64,000 nt of DNA, taken from positions 257,880 to 321,879 of the forward strand of contig NZ_JAQQPS010000005.1 in NCBI RefSeq assembly GCF_036688685.1, in the 5' to 3' direction. Both the position numbers and the translations under genes were made by a program. Positions 23,765 through 32,657 of this stretch are shown here, piece by piece. Each line of letters begins with the position of its first letter. Position 1 is the stretch's first letter. The notes beneath the pieces are model-generated. The model was not told the origin of the DNA and ran no database searches. It saw nothing but the letters and a program-made list of their open reading frames with translations. Source of the DNA: JALYUM01 sp036688685. GTDB taxonomy: Bacteria > Pseudomonadota > Gammaproteobacteria > Burkholderiales > Burkholderiaceae_D.

Positions 23765-24295
23765 ATGTTTCCTGTCCAGACTGTGCTTGAACTGACGCTG
23801 CTGGCGCTGGTCATCGCCGCTGCCGCAGTCGACCTGGCGCGCCGCCGTATTCCGAATCTTTTATTGCTGACCGGCTGGGCGGCGGCATTACCGCTCCACT
23901 TGCTGTCTCCGCAACCTGGCCTGCTGAGCGCCTTGAGCGGCGCCCTTTGTGGGCTGATGGCATTTCTACCGCTGTACCTGTTGCGCGGCATGGCCGCTGG
24001 CGATGTCAAGATGATGGCCACAGTCGGGCTGTTCGTGGGGCCATACGATGCACTGCAAGTTGCGGTCATTACGTGCTGCGTCGGCGGCGTGATGGCCGTG
24101 GCAATCATCGTCGGCAGAGGCCGCGCGCGCCACGCTCTTGCCAATGTCGGCGGCCTGCTGAAGCCGATCTTGATGCGTGTATGCGGTATGCCGGCGGCCG
24201 CTGAACCGATGCGTCACCCCAGTGTGGGCGGGATGCCCTACGGCTTGGCCATCGCGATTGCCACCATGTGGCTATTATTCATGCGACACAACTGA
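23765..24295 (+). CDS. cpaA: Prepilin peptidase CpaA/TadV (A24 family)
   Basis: 176 residues from ATG 23765 (GGAGG 6 bases upstream). It is an integral membrane aspartic protease with about six hydrophobic segments. The first catalytic Asp lies in AAAVDLARRRIPN (about 25) and the second in GMAAGDVKMM (about 83), the GxGDxK-type motif with the first Gly spacing slightly altered (GMAAGD). It lacks the N-methyltransferase domain of PilD, as is normal for Tad peptidases. It cleaves the Flp prepilins on either side of it. The flp1 terminator just upstream suggests read-through or a weak own promoter. Confidence 0.92.
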   Translation: MFPVQTVLELTLLALVIAAAAVDLARRRIPNLLLLTGWAAALPLHLLSPQPGLLSALSGALCGLMAFLPLYLLRGMAAGDVKMMATVGLFVGPYDALQVAVITCCVGGVMAVAIIVGRGRARHALANVGGLLKPILMRVCGMPAAAEPMRHPSVGGMPYGLAIAIATMWLLFMRHN

Positions 24296-24661
24296 ACCTG
24301 CAAACGGTATTATCCTCTTCACTTCGCGCTTCGCCCGCCCTCCGCGCTGCGCATCAGTCTGGCTTCCACCTGCTCGTGCTTACTCTATGACGTACGGCTC
24401 CCGCCAGATGCTGCAGGGGCCAGCAGCGTGCACATTCCAACAAATCCCTTGTTTTTTAAAATTATCTAGCGAACAGATCCGTCGGTGGAAAGGCTTGTCA
24501 AAAACTTCGTTTCGATTCTTTCTGGAAATATTGTTTCTAGTCAACTCACTCCTTTGCTTCAACTTTAAGGTGGACACAATGCCGGACGGTGGCAAGCAAA
24601 ACAGCGCAAGCCGCTGTCCGACAGAGTCAGGTGCTGTTCTTATCTACTATGGGAGTGTGTC
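24296..24661 (+). promoter_or_regulatory. Leader region of flp2
   Basis: 366 bases without a convincing gene. From about 24492 it resembles the flp1 leader, so it should hold the flp2 promoter. The first 190 bases are unique and show no clear feature. Confidence 0.45.
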
Positions 24662-24841
24662 ATGAAGACGTTTATATCCGCAGTTCAAGCATTCATCGCC
24701 GACGAAGATGGTGTTACCGCTATCGAATACGCTCTGATTGCTTCGCTGGTCGGGGTTGGTATTGTGCTTGCAGCCAGTGCTCTCGGGACGACAATCAGCG
24801 CAGCTTTCACTTACGTTGGTTCGAAACTCGTCACGGCGTAA
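24492..24841 (+). repeat. Pilin duplication, second copy (leader plus gene)
   Basis: This is the second member of the direct duplication with 23352-23704. The intervening segment is the prepilin peptidase gene. Confidence 0.8.
24662..24841 (+). CDS. flp: Flp-type type IVb pilin 2
   Basis: 59 residues, MKTFISAVQAFIADEDG then VTAIEYALIASLVGVGIVLA, ending FTYVGSKLVTA. The features are those of pilin 1: cleavage at DEDG|VTAIEY, Glu at +5 and a single hydrophobic helix. GGGAG precedes the ATG by 7 bases. Both copies are intact and their sequences are under the same constraints, so both are probably functional. It lies ahead of the large assembly operon but is separated from it by its own terminator. 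Confidence 0.93.
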   Translation: MKTFISAVQAFIADEDGVTAIEYALIASLVGVGIVLAASALGTTISAAFTYVGSKLVTA

Positions 24842-25173
24842 GCTGACGTTGCCCGCCGAACCGAATCGAGCTGCTCTGTTCGGCGGGTTTTTTTCCAGCA
24901 AATGACGCGTATTCGTGAATGGTTTTCGAACGATGCCGTTGCGATATCGAAGCAGCGCGCTTATGTTGCGAACTTCTGTCGCGGGTCAGTTGGCAACGTC
25001 ATTCTGCCGTTGCAGCGCTGAAGAGCGCTCCCATGCATGGGCCAAGATGCTGTATCGCTTGATACAGCAATGAGGAATTTGCATTCAGCCTTTGTTGCTT
25101 CATGTCAAGCCCTTCAAAATCTTGCTAACTAGAATCGAATTCTGGGTTTTCACTGCAGATTACAGGGGCCGGC
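24842..25173. promoter_or_regulatory. Region between flp2 and the Tad assembly operon
   Basis: 332 bases. The first 55 hold the flp2 terminator; the rest has no gene. It should carry the promoter of the assembly operon, but I see no strong consensus in it. Confidence 0.4.
24852..24894 (+). terminator. Rho-independent terminator after flp2
   Basis: CCCGCCGAAC pairs with GTTCGGCGGG across a 16-base loop and is followed by TTTTTTT. Confidence 0.88.
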
Positions 25174-26499
25174 ATGATCGATACCGTAACAGATTGGGAA
25201 GCGCCCGCGCAGCAGCGCAAGGAAGACATGACGCTGCCGCCCGCCGCCCGTACCGTGCGCGACACCGGGCTCGATCCGCAACTGCTTTCCTCTCTATTAC
25301 TCAAAGCCGCGTATGGCACCGGCAAGACGCCGCTGGCGGTATTGGCCGGCAAGCTACGCCTGTCCATCGGCGTCATCCGTGAACTGCTGGCGCCCATGCT
25401 GGCCGAGCAGCTTGCCGAAGTGGCGTGGTGCGGCGATTCCGATATCGATGTGCACTATCAATTGACAGTCGCCGGCAAGCAGGCCGCCAGTGCTTGCCTG
25501 GCACGCTCGCGCTATGCGGGTCCGGCGCCGGTGACGCTGGCGAGCTACCGCGCCAGCGTCGAGCGCCAGTCGGTGCGGCAGCCGCAGGCGCCGCGCATCA
25601 GCCCGGCCGAACTGGCGGCGGCCCTGGTTGACGATGGCTTGTCGCCCGCCTTGCGCGAGCTGATCGGCGCCGCGTTGCATGCCAATCGTACGATATTGCT
25701 GCACGGCCCGTCCGGCAGCGGCAAGACGCGGCTGGCCCGCAAGCTGGGGGGCTTGCAGCGCGGTGTCGTGGCGGTGCCGCACGCTGTCCTGATTGGCCAG
25801 GAAATCGTGCAGGTTTACGATCCACTGCTGCACCTGCCGCCAACAACCTTGCAAGTCCGCCAGCAGGATGAGCGCCGCTTGCCGGACATGCGCTGGCAGC
25901 TGTGCCAGCGCCCCACGGTGCAAGTCGGCGCCGAACTGAACCCCGTCATGCTCGACCTGCGCCATGACAGCGCGAATGGCGTGTATTACGCGCCGCCGCA
26001 TTTCCAGGCCAACAACGGCATGTTGATCGTCGACGACCTGGGCCGCCAGCGCATGGCTGCCGTCGACCTCATCAACCGTTGGATGGGACCGCTCGCCGCC
26101 GGCGTCGATCAGTTGTCGCTAGACGGCGGCAAGATGGAAGCAGTGCCATTCGATACCACGCTGGTGTTCGTCACCAACCTGGCCCTCGGCGCAGTCGCCG
26201 ACGCGGCCTGCCTGCGCCGCATCGGCTACAAGATTGCACTGGCTCCACTGAACGAGGCCAGCTATCTCAACTTGCTGCAGCGCGAATGCCGCCTGCGCGG
26301 CATCGTCTGGGACGCCAGCGCCGCCGATTTCCTGGTGCGGCGCCTGCACGGCCGTATGCATCCCTTGTTGGCAAGTTATCCAGCTGACCTGCTGAGCAGG
26401 ATCGCCGATTTTTCCAGTTATGCCGGCCTGCTGCCGCGCCTGAGCGAAGCGTCGCTGACCCAGGCCTGGGCCAGCCTGTTTACCGAGGAGTTGTCATGA
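25174..26499 (+). CDS. AAA+ ATPase of the Tad locus, function unknown
   Basis: 441 residues; the ATG at 25174 has AGGGG upstream, and an in-frame ATG at 25228 is an alternative. Residues about 30-110 look like a winged-helix or helical domain (LLLKAAYGTGKTPLAVLAGK, LLAPMLAEQLAEVAWCG). The ATPase core follows, with Walker A LLHGPSGSGKTRLA (about 172), Walker B MLIVDDLG (about 285) and a sensor-like FVTNLALG. A C-terminal four-helix lid ends the protein. It is not a secretion ATPase of the GspE/CpaF type. It overlaps cpaB by 4 bases (ATGA), so it belongs to the Tad operon. Its client is unknown; a chaperone or regulatory role is possible. Confidence 0.75.
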   Translation: MIDTVTDWEAPAQQRKEDMTLPPAARTVRDTGLDPQLLSSLLLKAAYGTGKTPLAVLAGKLRLSIGVIRELLAPMLAEQLAEVAWCGDSDIDVHYQLTVAGKQAASACLARSRYAGPAPVTLASYRASVERQSVRQPQAPRISPAELAAALVDDGLSPALRELIGAALHANRTILLHGPSGSGKTRLARKLGGLQRGVVAVPHAVLIGQEIVQVYDPLLHLPPTTLQVRQQDERRLPDMRWQLCQRPTVQVGAELNPVMLDLRHDSANGVYYAPPHFQANNGMLIVDDLGRQRMAAVDLINRWMGPLAAGVDQLSLDGGKMEAVPFDTTLVFVTNLALGAVADAACLRRIGYKIALAPLNEASYLNLLQRECRLRGIVWDASAADFLVRRLHGRMHPLLASYPADLLSRIADFSSYAGLLPRLSEASLTQAWASLFTEELS

Positions 26500-27329
26500 A
26501 AAACCAACGTGCCCTGATCGTCATGGCGGTCGCCGTGCTGCTTGCCCTCGCCGCAGTTGCGCTGGCCGGACGCTGGCTGTTGCGCCAGCCGTCGAACAGT
26601 TCAGGACGGATCGTCGTCGCCAGTACCGACATCAACCTGGGCCAGCGCCTCACGCCCGAGATGGTCAAAATGGCCGATTGGCCGGCCGACAGCGTCCCGA
26701 AAAACGCCTTCGTCGACCCGACCAAGCTGAACGGGCGCGTGCTGAAAAGCAGCGTGCTGCTGGGCGAGCCGCTGAGCGAAGCCAAATTGGCGCCGGCCGG
26801 CACGCTGGGCGGCCTGTCGGCCCTGATCACCGAAGGCAAGCGCGCCATCACGGTGCGCGTCAACGATGTGGTCGGCGTGGCCGGTTTCGCCTTGCCGGGC
26901 AATTATGTCGATATCATCGTCAGTACCCAGAAAGAGGCGACCGGCGAGGCGACCCAGCGCGAGCGCAATATCTCGAAGATCGTGCTCGAGCGCATTCTGG
27001 TGCTGGCCGTCGCGCAGGAAGTCAATCGCGACGAGACCAAGCCGCGCGTGGTCAATGCCGTCACGCTGGAAGTCACGCCCGCCCAGGCCGAAACGCTGGA
27101 CCTGGCGCGCAGCGTCGGCACCTTGTCGCTGGCGCTGCGCAACCAGGTCGACCCGCATGCCGCCGACACGCTCGGCGCCACCAAGCTGACGCTGCTGCCG
27201 GCCGCTGCCGCGCCAGCGCCAGTGCCGGCGAAATTGCCGGCACCCGTGGTGCACCGTGTCGCTGCGGCACCGCGGCGCACCTGCGTCACTGTGATCAACG
27301 GCTTGCGGCCGACGTCCGAGTGTTTCTGA
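26496..27329 (+). CDS. cpaB: Flp pilus assembly protein CpaB/RcpC
   Basis: 277 residues. A single N-terminal membrane segment (ALIVMAVAVLLALAAVALAG) is followed by an SAF domain (about 38-105: IVVASTDINLGQRLTPEMVK, LLGEPLSEAKLAPAG) and a RcpC/CpaB domain (about 110-220: ITVRVNDVVGVAGFALPGNYVDI, VTLEVTPAQAETLDLARSVG). The C-terminus is Ala/Pro-rich and may reach through the peptidoglycan. CpaB helps assemble or gate the secretin encoded next. It overlaps the upstream ATPase gene by 4 bases. Confidence 0.92.
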   Translation: MKNQRALIVMAVAVLLALAAVALAGRWLLRQPSNSSGRIVVASTDINLGQRLTPEMVKMADWPADSVPKNAFVDPTKLNGRVLKSSVLLGEPLSEAKLAPAGTLGGLSALITEGKRAITVRVNDVVGVAGFALPGNYVDIIVSTQKEATGEATQRERNISKIVLERILVLAVAQEVNRDETKPRVVNAVTLEVTPAQAETLDLARSVGTLSLALRNQVDPHAADTLGATKLTLLPAAAAPAPVPAKLPAPVVHRVAAAPRRTCVTVINGLRPTSECF

Positions 27330-27360
27330 AATCCCACGCTGCTCTTTTTCGGTGAATACC

Positions 27361-28815
27361 ATGAACAGTCGCCTCACAATGCTTCCTCTGGCCGGTGTCC
27401 TGCTGGCCAGCGCTTCCGCCCTCGCTGCGCCTGCGTCCGAGCCGGCCAAGGCGCAGCCACGCTGCAGTGGCACGGCAGCCAAGCCGGCGCAGCTGGCCTT
27501 GTACATGGGTAAATCAACCATGATGCGCTTGCCGGAGGGCGTCATCCATCGCAGCGTCGGCAATCCCGACGTGGTGCAAGCGATGCTGGTCGCGCCCGAT
27601 ACGCTGTACATCGCCGGCATCGACGTTGGCACCACCAACATGATCATCCAGGGCAAAAGCGGCGCCTGCAGCGTCGTCGACGTGACGGTAGCGATGGATC
27701 CGGCAGCCTTGCGCAGCACGCTCGCTGCCGCGCTGCCGGACGAAAAAAACATCGTCGTCAGCACCGCCGCCGACACGATCATCCTCAGTGGTACCGTGCT
27801 CGACGCCACTGTCGTCGCGCGCGCCGGCGAGCTGGCGGCAGCTTACGTGCGCCGCCCGGTGCGTGCGCTGCAAGGCACCAAGGACGATGCATCCACCGCT
27901 GCGCCGGCTGCGCCAGCCGCGGCGGGTGTGCGCGTTGTCAACATGCTGGCGGTCAGCGCACCGCAGCAAGTGCTGCTGGAAGTAAAAATTGCCGAAGTCT
28001 CGAAGACACTGCTCAACAAGCTTGAGGGCGGCTCACGCTTTAACTTTTCCCGCGGTAGCTGGACCGCCATGGTGCTGTCCAAATTCCTGACCGGCAACGC
28101 CAGCGCCGGTATTGGTGGCGTGAGTACCAAAAATGGTAACGAGCTGGAGCTGGACGCCGACAAACGCGATTCGCTGGTACGCATGCTTGCCGAGCCGAAC
28201 GTGATGGCCATCAGCGGCCAGGAAGGCAGCTTTCTTGCCGGCGGCAAGTTCTATATTCCGGTCTCCCAGGAAAACAATCGCATCACGCTGGAAGAGAAGG
28301 AATTCGGCGTTGGATTGCGTTTCACGCCGACCGTGCTGGGCGGCGGTCGCATCAACCTGCGCGTTGCGCCTGAAGTGTCCGAATTGTCGCGCGAGGGCAT
28401 TGGCGTCTCTGCCCAGGGCATCACCGGTGCGGCAATTTTGCCATTGGTCACGACACGCCGCGCCAGCACCACCGTGCAGCTGTACGACGGCCAGAGTTTC
28501 GCCATTGGTGGATTGATCAAGAACAACATGGTCGGCAGCCTGAAAGCCTTGCCCGGCCTGGGCGAAGTACCCATCCTGGGCGCGCTGTTTCGCAGTACCG
28601 ATTACCAGCAGGACCGCACCGAGCTGGTGTTTGTTATTACTGCGCGCCTGGTCAAGCCCTTGCCGCAGAACTACAGCTTGCCGACGGACGGTTTGATCCC
28701 ACCATCGCCCGCCGAACTGATGTTGCTCGGCAAGCTGGAAGGCACAGCCGCGCCGGCGCCCGCCACGCCGGCCCAGGGCACTGTCCAGAGCGGCGCCGGG
28801 TTCGAATTGAAATAA
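27361..28815 (+). CDS. cpaC: Type II/IV secretin CpaC/RcpA
   Basis: 484 residues from ATG 27361; an in-frame GTG at 27352 is an alternative. The signal peptide is MNSRLTMLPLAGVLLASASALA. N-terminal domains follow: a BON/N-type block (KSTMMRLPEGVIHRSVGNPD, about 50-120) and a second one near 125-175. The secretin homology domain spans about 200-450, with VLLEVKIAEVSKTLLNKLEG, NVMAISGQEGSFLAGGKFYI and GQSFAIGGLIKNNMVGSLKA, and the end of the pore is LPGLGEVPILGALFRS. It forms the outer-membrane channel for the Flp pilus. Confidence 0.93.
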   Translation: MNSRLTMLPLAGVLLASASALAAPASEPAKAQPRCSGTAAKPAQLALYMGKSTMMRLPEGVIHRSVGNPDVVQAMLVAPDTLYIAGIDVGTTNMIIQGKSGACSVVDVTVAMDPAALRSTLAAALPDEKNIVVSTAADTIILSGTVLDATVVARAGELAAAYVRRPVRALQGTKDDASTAAPAAPAAAGVRVVNMLAVSAPQQVLLEVKIAEVSKTLLNKLEGGSRFNFSRGSWTAMVLSKFLTGNASAGIGGVSTKNGNELELDADKRDSLVRMLAEPNVMAISGQEGSFLAGGKFYIPVSQENNRITLEEKEFGVGLRFTPTVLGGGRINLRVAPEVSELSREGIGVSAQGITGAAILPLVTTRRASTTVQLYDGQSFAIGGLIKNNMVGSLKALPGLGEVPILGALFRSTDYQQDRTELVFVITARLVKPLPQNYSLPTDGLIPPSPAELMLLGKLEGTAAPAPATPAQGTVQSGAGFELK

Positions 28816-28825
28816 GGAGTACGCC

Positions 28826-29095
28826 ATGTCGAGCAAATCCCTTCCCCTGATGCTGGCCAGCCTGACGCTGAGCGCATGCGTGAGCACCACCCCGAACTGG
28901 GACAGCCAGTTTGGTCAGTCCGTGCGCGGTGCCGTCGCCAACCAAACCATCAACCCGGCGGCGGCGGCGAACCAGGACCCCGTCGCTGGCATCGACGCCA
29001 AGGCCGCACTGGGCGCGCAGAAGCGCTATGAACAGTCGTTTGCGCAGCCCGAAGCCCAGACCCCTTCAATCTTGATTAATTTGCCCGGCAAGTGA
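28826..29095 (+). CDS. Small lipoprotein of the Tad locus
   Basis: 89 residues with a lipoprotein signal peptide (LPLMLASLTLSACVST, lipidated Cys about 17). The mature part is Ala/Gln-rich (VRGAVANQTINPAAAANQDP, DAKAALGAQKRYEQSFAQPE) and ends INLPGK. It starts 10 bases after cpaC and precedes cpaE. The position is where cpaD-like secretin pilotins lie in other Tad loci, but it is much shorter than CpaD and I see no clear homology. A pilotin-like role for the secretin is the most economical guess. Confidence 0.75.
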   Translation: MSSKSLPLMLASLTLSACVSTTPNWDSQFGQSVRGAVANQTINPAAAANQDPVAGIDAKAALGAQKRYEQSFAQPEAQTPSILINLPGK

Positions 29096-29116
29096 CGCGC
29101 GGCGCCAGGAAGTCAC

Positions 29117-30289
29117 ATGAAAGCTTTACTGATCAGCCGCAACGCCGTGCTCTGCGCCGACATCGCCTCGCAGGGCGCCGCGCGCGTACCGCCATTGCAT
29201 GTCGGTGCGAACCGCGCCAGCCTGCGCGAGGCGCTCGAGCGCGCCGCCGAGGCGCCCGAGCTGGTCATCATCGACGCCAGCGGGGCTGAGGCCACCGACG
29301 CCGACCTGCTCGAGCGCCTGACCCGGCACCACGCCAGCGCCCAGTTCATGCTGCTGACGGACGACCAGCACCCGGAGCTGCTGATCCGCGCCATGCGCGT
29401 GGGCGTGCGCGAAGTGCTGCAACTGCCGCTGGTACACCGCGCCTTTCACGAAGCGATGGACCGGATGGCAGCGACCACCGGCGGCGGCGTCCTGCGCGAA
29501 GGTAAAGTATTGGCCTTCATCGCCTGCAAGGGCGGCAGTGGCGCGACCTTCATTTCCACCAATTTTGGCTACGCCCTGGCCACGCTGGCCGACAAAAAAG
29601 TGCTGCTGCTCGACCTGCACGGCCAGTTCGGCGACGCGACCTTGTACGTGTCCGACCAGAAGCCGGCCATGACGCTGTCCGATGTGTGCAGCCAGATCGC
29701 CCGCATCGACGGCCCCTTCCTCGAGTCGTGCCTGGTGCATATCACGCGCGGCTTCGGCATCCTGGCCGCGGCCGACGATCCATCGACGGCCGGTGGCGCC
29801 AAGCCGGAGCATATCGACACCATCATCCGGCTCGGGCGCCGGCATTACGATTACGTGCTGCTCGACGTCGGGCGCCAGATCGACGCGGTGTCGCTGCGTG
29901 CGCTCGACAACACCGATACCTTTTATCCGGTGCTGCAGCTGGCCCTGCCCGATATTCGCGACGCGCGCCGGCTGCTCGATATTTTTCGCTCGCTCGGTTA
30001 CGCGATCGAGCACACGCGCCTGATCGTCAATCGCTACGAAAAGGGCGGCAAGCTGCGTCTGCAAGACCTGCACGCGGCGCTCGGCGCGGAGGTGCTGCAC
30101 ACCATTCCCAACGATTACCTTGCCGTCACCGATTCGGTCAATCAGGGCGTGCCGGTGCTGCAGCTGGCGCGCACCAGTGCGGCCGCACGCAGCCTGGCCG
30201 AGCTGGTCGAACTGATCACCGAGCGCCGCGTGCAGGAAAGCCGTGGCCTGTTCGAGCGCCTGTTCGGCCGCGCCGACGCCGACGTCTGA
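29117..30289 (+). CDS. cpaE: CpaE/TadZ-like pilus localisation ATPase
   Basis: 390 residues. An N-terminal receiver-like domain (about 1-125: LVIIDASGAEATDADLLERL, RAMRVGVREVLQLPLV) precedes a ParA/MinD-like P-loop domain (about 130-370). The P-loop is CKGGSGATFISTN, with Ala-Thr in place of the usual Lys-Thr, which is the deviant form common in CpaE/TadZ. Later blocks are KKVLLLDLHGQFGDATLYVS and YDYVLLDVGRQ. TadZ proteins position the Tad machine at the pole. It stands 21 bases after the lipoprotein gene and 14 before cpaF. Confidence 0.9.
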   Translation: MKALLISRNAVLCADIASQGAARVPPLHVGANRASLREALERAAEAPELVIIDASGAEATDADLLERLTRHHASAQFMLLTDDQHPELLIRAMRVGVREVLQLPLVHRAFHEAMDRMAATTGGGVLREGKVLAFIACKGGSGATFISTNFGYALATLADKKVLLLDLHGQFGDATLYVSDQKPAMTLSDVCSQIARIDGPFLESCLVHITRGFGILAAADDPSTAGGAKPEHIDTIIRLGRRHYDYVLLDVGRQIDAVSLRALDNTDTFYPVLQLALPDIRDARRLLDIFRSLGYAIEHTRLIVNRYEKGGKLRLQDLHAALGAEVLHTIPNDYLAVTDSVNQGVPVLQLARTSAAARSLAELVELITERRVQESRGLFERLFGRADADV

Positions 30290-30303
30290 ATACAGGAGGC
30301 CTC

Positions 30304-31650
30304 ATGTCCTTACGCGAACGCCTTGCGGCAACGGAAGAAGAGCGGCCGTTGGCCGTCGCCTTGCCCGAAGGGGCCAGCCGCGCCTACCAGGCACTGAAAA
30401 AATCGATGCACCAGATGATTCTCGACCGGATCGACCTGGAGCGCCTGAAACGCCTCACGCCCGAGCAGTTCAAGCACGAGCTGGCGCTGCTGATTCAGCA
30501 CATCATCGACGAAGAGCGGATTGTCCTGAACCAGACCGAACGGCACAACCTGGTGCTCGACATCCAGCACGAAATGCTCGGCTTCGGCCCGCTCGAACCG
30601 CTCCTGTCCGATCCGACCATCTCCGACATCCTGGTCAACACCAGCAGCAAGGTCTATATCGAGCGCCGCGGGAAACTGGAGCTGACCGACATCACCTTCC
30701 ACGATAACGCTCACCTCATGAAGATCATCGAGAAAATCGTCTCGCGGGTGGGGCGCCGGGTCGATGAATCGAGCCCGATGGTGGACGCGCGCCTGCCCGA
30801 CGGCTCGCGCGTAAACGCCATCATCCCGCCGCTGGCGGTGGACGGCCCGATCCTCTCGATCCGGCGTTTCGGCGCCACGCCCTTGTCCGTGCATAACCTG
30901 CTGGCCTTGAAAAGCGTCACGCCGCCGATGGTGCAGGTGCTGCAAGCACTGGGCCAGGCCAAGATCAATATCCTCATTTCGGGCGGTACCGGCAGCGGCA
31001 AGACGACCTTGCTGAACCTGCTGTCCGGCTTCATTCCCGCCAACGAACGCATCGTCACCATCGAAGACGCGGCCGAACTGCAGCTGCGCCAGCCGCACGT
31101 GGTGCGCCTGGAAACGCGCCCGCCCAACATCGAAGGAAAGGGCGAAGTGACGCAGCGCGCGCTGGTGCGCAACGCCCTGCGGATGCGCCCGGACCGCATC
31201 ATCCTGGGCGAAGTGCGCGGCGCCGAGGCAATGGACATGCTGCAGGCGATGAACACCGGCCACGAAGGCTCGCTGGCGACGATCCACTCGAACACACCGC
31301 GCGACGCGCTGGCCCGCCTGGAAAATATGGTCGGCATGGCCGGCGTGACGTTGACGCCGCGCGCCATCCGCCAGCAGATTTGCTCGGCGGTGACGGTGGT
31401 GCTGCAGGTGTCGCGCCTGACCGATGGCGCCCGCAAGCTGGTCAGCCTGCAGGAGATCACCGGCATGGAGGGCGATATCATCTCGATGCAGGAAATTTTC
31501 CGCTATGAGCAAACCGGGGTCGATGCGGGTGGCCGCGTGCTCGGGCAGTTCTGCGCCAGCGGCGTGCGTCCGCGCTTCTCGGAGCGCCTGCGCGCCTTCG
31601 GCGCGGTGGTAGGCGAAGACGCCTACGATCCGGATCGCACTTTTAACTAG
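30304..31650 (+). CDS. cpaF: Tad secretion ATPase CpaF/TadA
   Basis: 448 residues from ATG 30304 (AGGAGG upstream); the open frame extends far upstream without a start site. Helical N-terminal region about 1-110, then a type II/IV secretion ATPase. Walker A ISGGTGSGKTTLLNLLSG lies near residue 225, an Asp box IVTIEDAAELQL near 252, Walker B RMRPDRIILGEVRGAEAMD near 295-315 and a His box GHEGSLATIHSNTPRD near 320-335. It is a hexameric cytoplasmic motor that powers pilus extension and retraction through TadB/TadC. Confidence 0.95.
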   Translation: MSLRERLAATEEERPLAVALPEGASRAYQALKKSMHQMILDRIDLERLKRLTPEQFKHELALLIQHIIDEERIVLNQTERHNLVLDIQHEMLGFGPLEPLLSDPTISDILVNTSSKVYIERRGKLELTDITFHDNAHLMKIIEKIVSRVGRRVDESSPMVDARLPDGSRVNAIIPPLAVDGPILSIRRFGATPLSVHNLLALKSVTPPMVQVLQALGQAKINILISGGTGSGKTTLLNLLSGFIPANERIVTIEDAAELQLRQPHVVRLETRPPNIEGKGEVTQRALVRNALRMRPDRIILGEVRGAEAMDMLQAMNTGHEGSLATIHSNTPRDALARLENMVGMAGVTLTPRAIRQQICSAVTVVLQVSRLTDGARKLVSLQEITGMEGDIISMQEIFRYEQTGVDAGGRVLGQFCASGVRPRFSERLRAFGAVVGEDAYDPDRTFN

Positions 31651-31669
31651 ACAACAAGGGGGGCCGGGC

Positions 31670-32647
31670 ATGGACGGGGCTTTCTATGGATTCGTGGTGC
31701 TGCTTTTTGCGGCGATCTTCCTGCTGATTGAAGGGCTGTACCTGTGGTGGAACAGCGCGCATGGCGGCGGCGCGCAGCGCATCGCGCGGCGCCTGAAAGT
31801 GATGGCGATTGCGACCGCGAGCAAGAACGAGCGCATTTCGATCCTCAAGCAACGCCGCTTCAGCCGCCGCCAAGCCTGGGACCGCGCCTTGCACCAATAC
31901 CGCTTTGCGCATCGCATCGACAGATTGCTGCTCCAGTCCGGCCTGAAATGGTCGGTGGAGCAGTTCCTGGCCTGCTGCGCTCTGGTGGGCGCCGGTGGCC
32001 TGATCCTGACGTTTTCGGCGTCCATGCCGCTGTTCATGCGCGTCGCGATTGCGCTGGCCTGCCTTTTGCTGCCGCGCATGGTGGTGCACCGGATGCGCAA
32101 GCGCCGCCTGATCCGCATCGAACAGCAACTGCCCGAGGCCGCCGATTTCATTGCGCGCGCCTTGCGTGCTGGCCACTCGTTTACCAACGTCCTGCAAATC
32201 GTCGGCAATGAGCTGCCCGAGCCGCTCAGCGGCGAATTTCGCCTCGCGCGCGAAGAAATCAACTACGGCGTGCCGCTCAACGAAGCGCTGCACAACATGG
32301 CCGCGCGCGTTCCGCTGACCGACCTGCGCTACCTGGTGATCGCCGTGATCATCCAGCGCGAATCGGGCGGGAACCTGGCCGAAATCCTCGGCAACATCAG
32401 CCAGATCATCCGCGCGCGCCTGAAACTGGTGGCGCAGGTGCGCGTGCTGTCGGCCGAGGGCCGCATGTCGGCCTGGATCCTGGGCGCCCTGCCGTTCGTC
32501 GTCATGGCGATGATGTTGTTGATTAATCCCGACTATATCGCGCTGCTGTGGACCGATCCGGTGGGCGTGCGCCTGTTGTGGTACGCGGCTGGCATGATCG
32601 TGCTGGGCGTGTTCTGGCTGCGCAAAGTCATCCGTATTCGTATCTGA
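31670..32647 (+). CDS. tadB: Tad inner-membrane platform protein TadB
   Basis: 325 residues with the T2SF (GspF-like) fold. A membrane helix at the N-terminus (FYGFVVLLFAAIFLLIEGLYLW), two more at about 110-150 (FLACCALVGAGGLILTFS), a cytoplasmic T2SF domain (about 165-280, LPEAADFIARALRAGHSFTN, VIAVIIQRESGGNLAEILGN) and two C-terminal helices. It forms the base of the pilus with TadC and touches the CpaF motor. It lies 19 bases after cpaF. Confidence 0.92.
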   Translation: MDGAFYGFVVLLFAAIFLLIEGLYLWWNSAHGGGAQRIARRLKVMAIATASKNERISILKQRRFSRRQAWDRALHQYRFAHRIDRLLLQSGLKWSVEQFLACCALVGAGGLILTFSASMPLFMRVAIALACLLLPRMVVHRMRKRRLIRIEQQLPEAADFIARALRAGHSFTNVLQIVGNELPEPLSGEFRLAREEINYGVPLNEALHNMAARVPLTDLRYLVIAVIIQRESGGNLAEILGNISQIIRARLKLVAQVRVLSAEGRMSAWILGALPFVVMAMMLLINPDYIALLWTDPVGVRLLWYAAGMIVLGVFWLRKVIRIRI

Positions 32648-32657
32648 GGAGGCCGCC

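Noticed and set aside
24589..24846. Rightward 85-codon frame over flp2
   Set aside because: It is out of phase with the 59-codon pilin gene that matches flp1 and gives a nonsense product.
29506..29560. Inactive CpaE because of the KGGSGAT loop
   Set aside because: A deviant P-loop is common in CpaE/TadZ proteins, so this is not evidence of decay.
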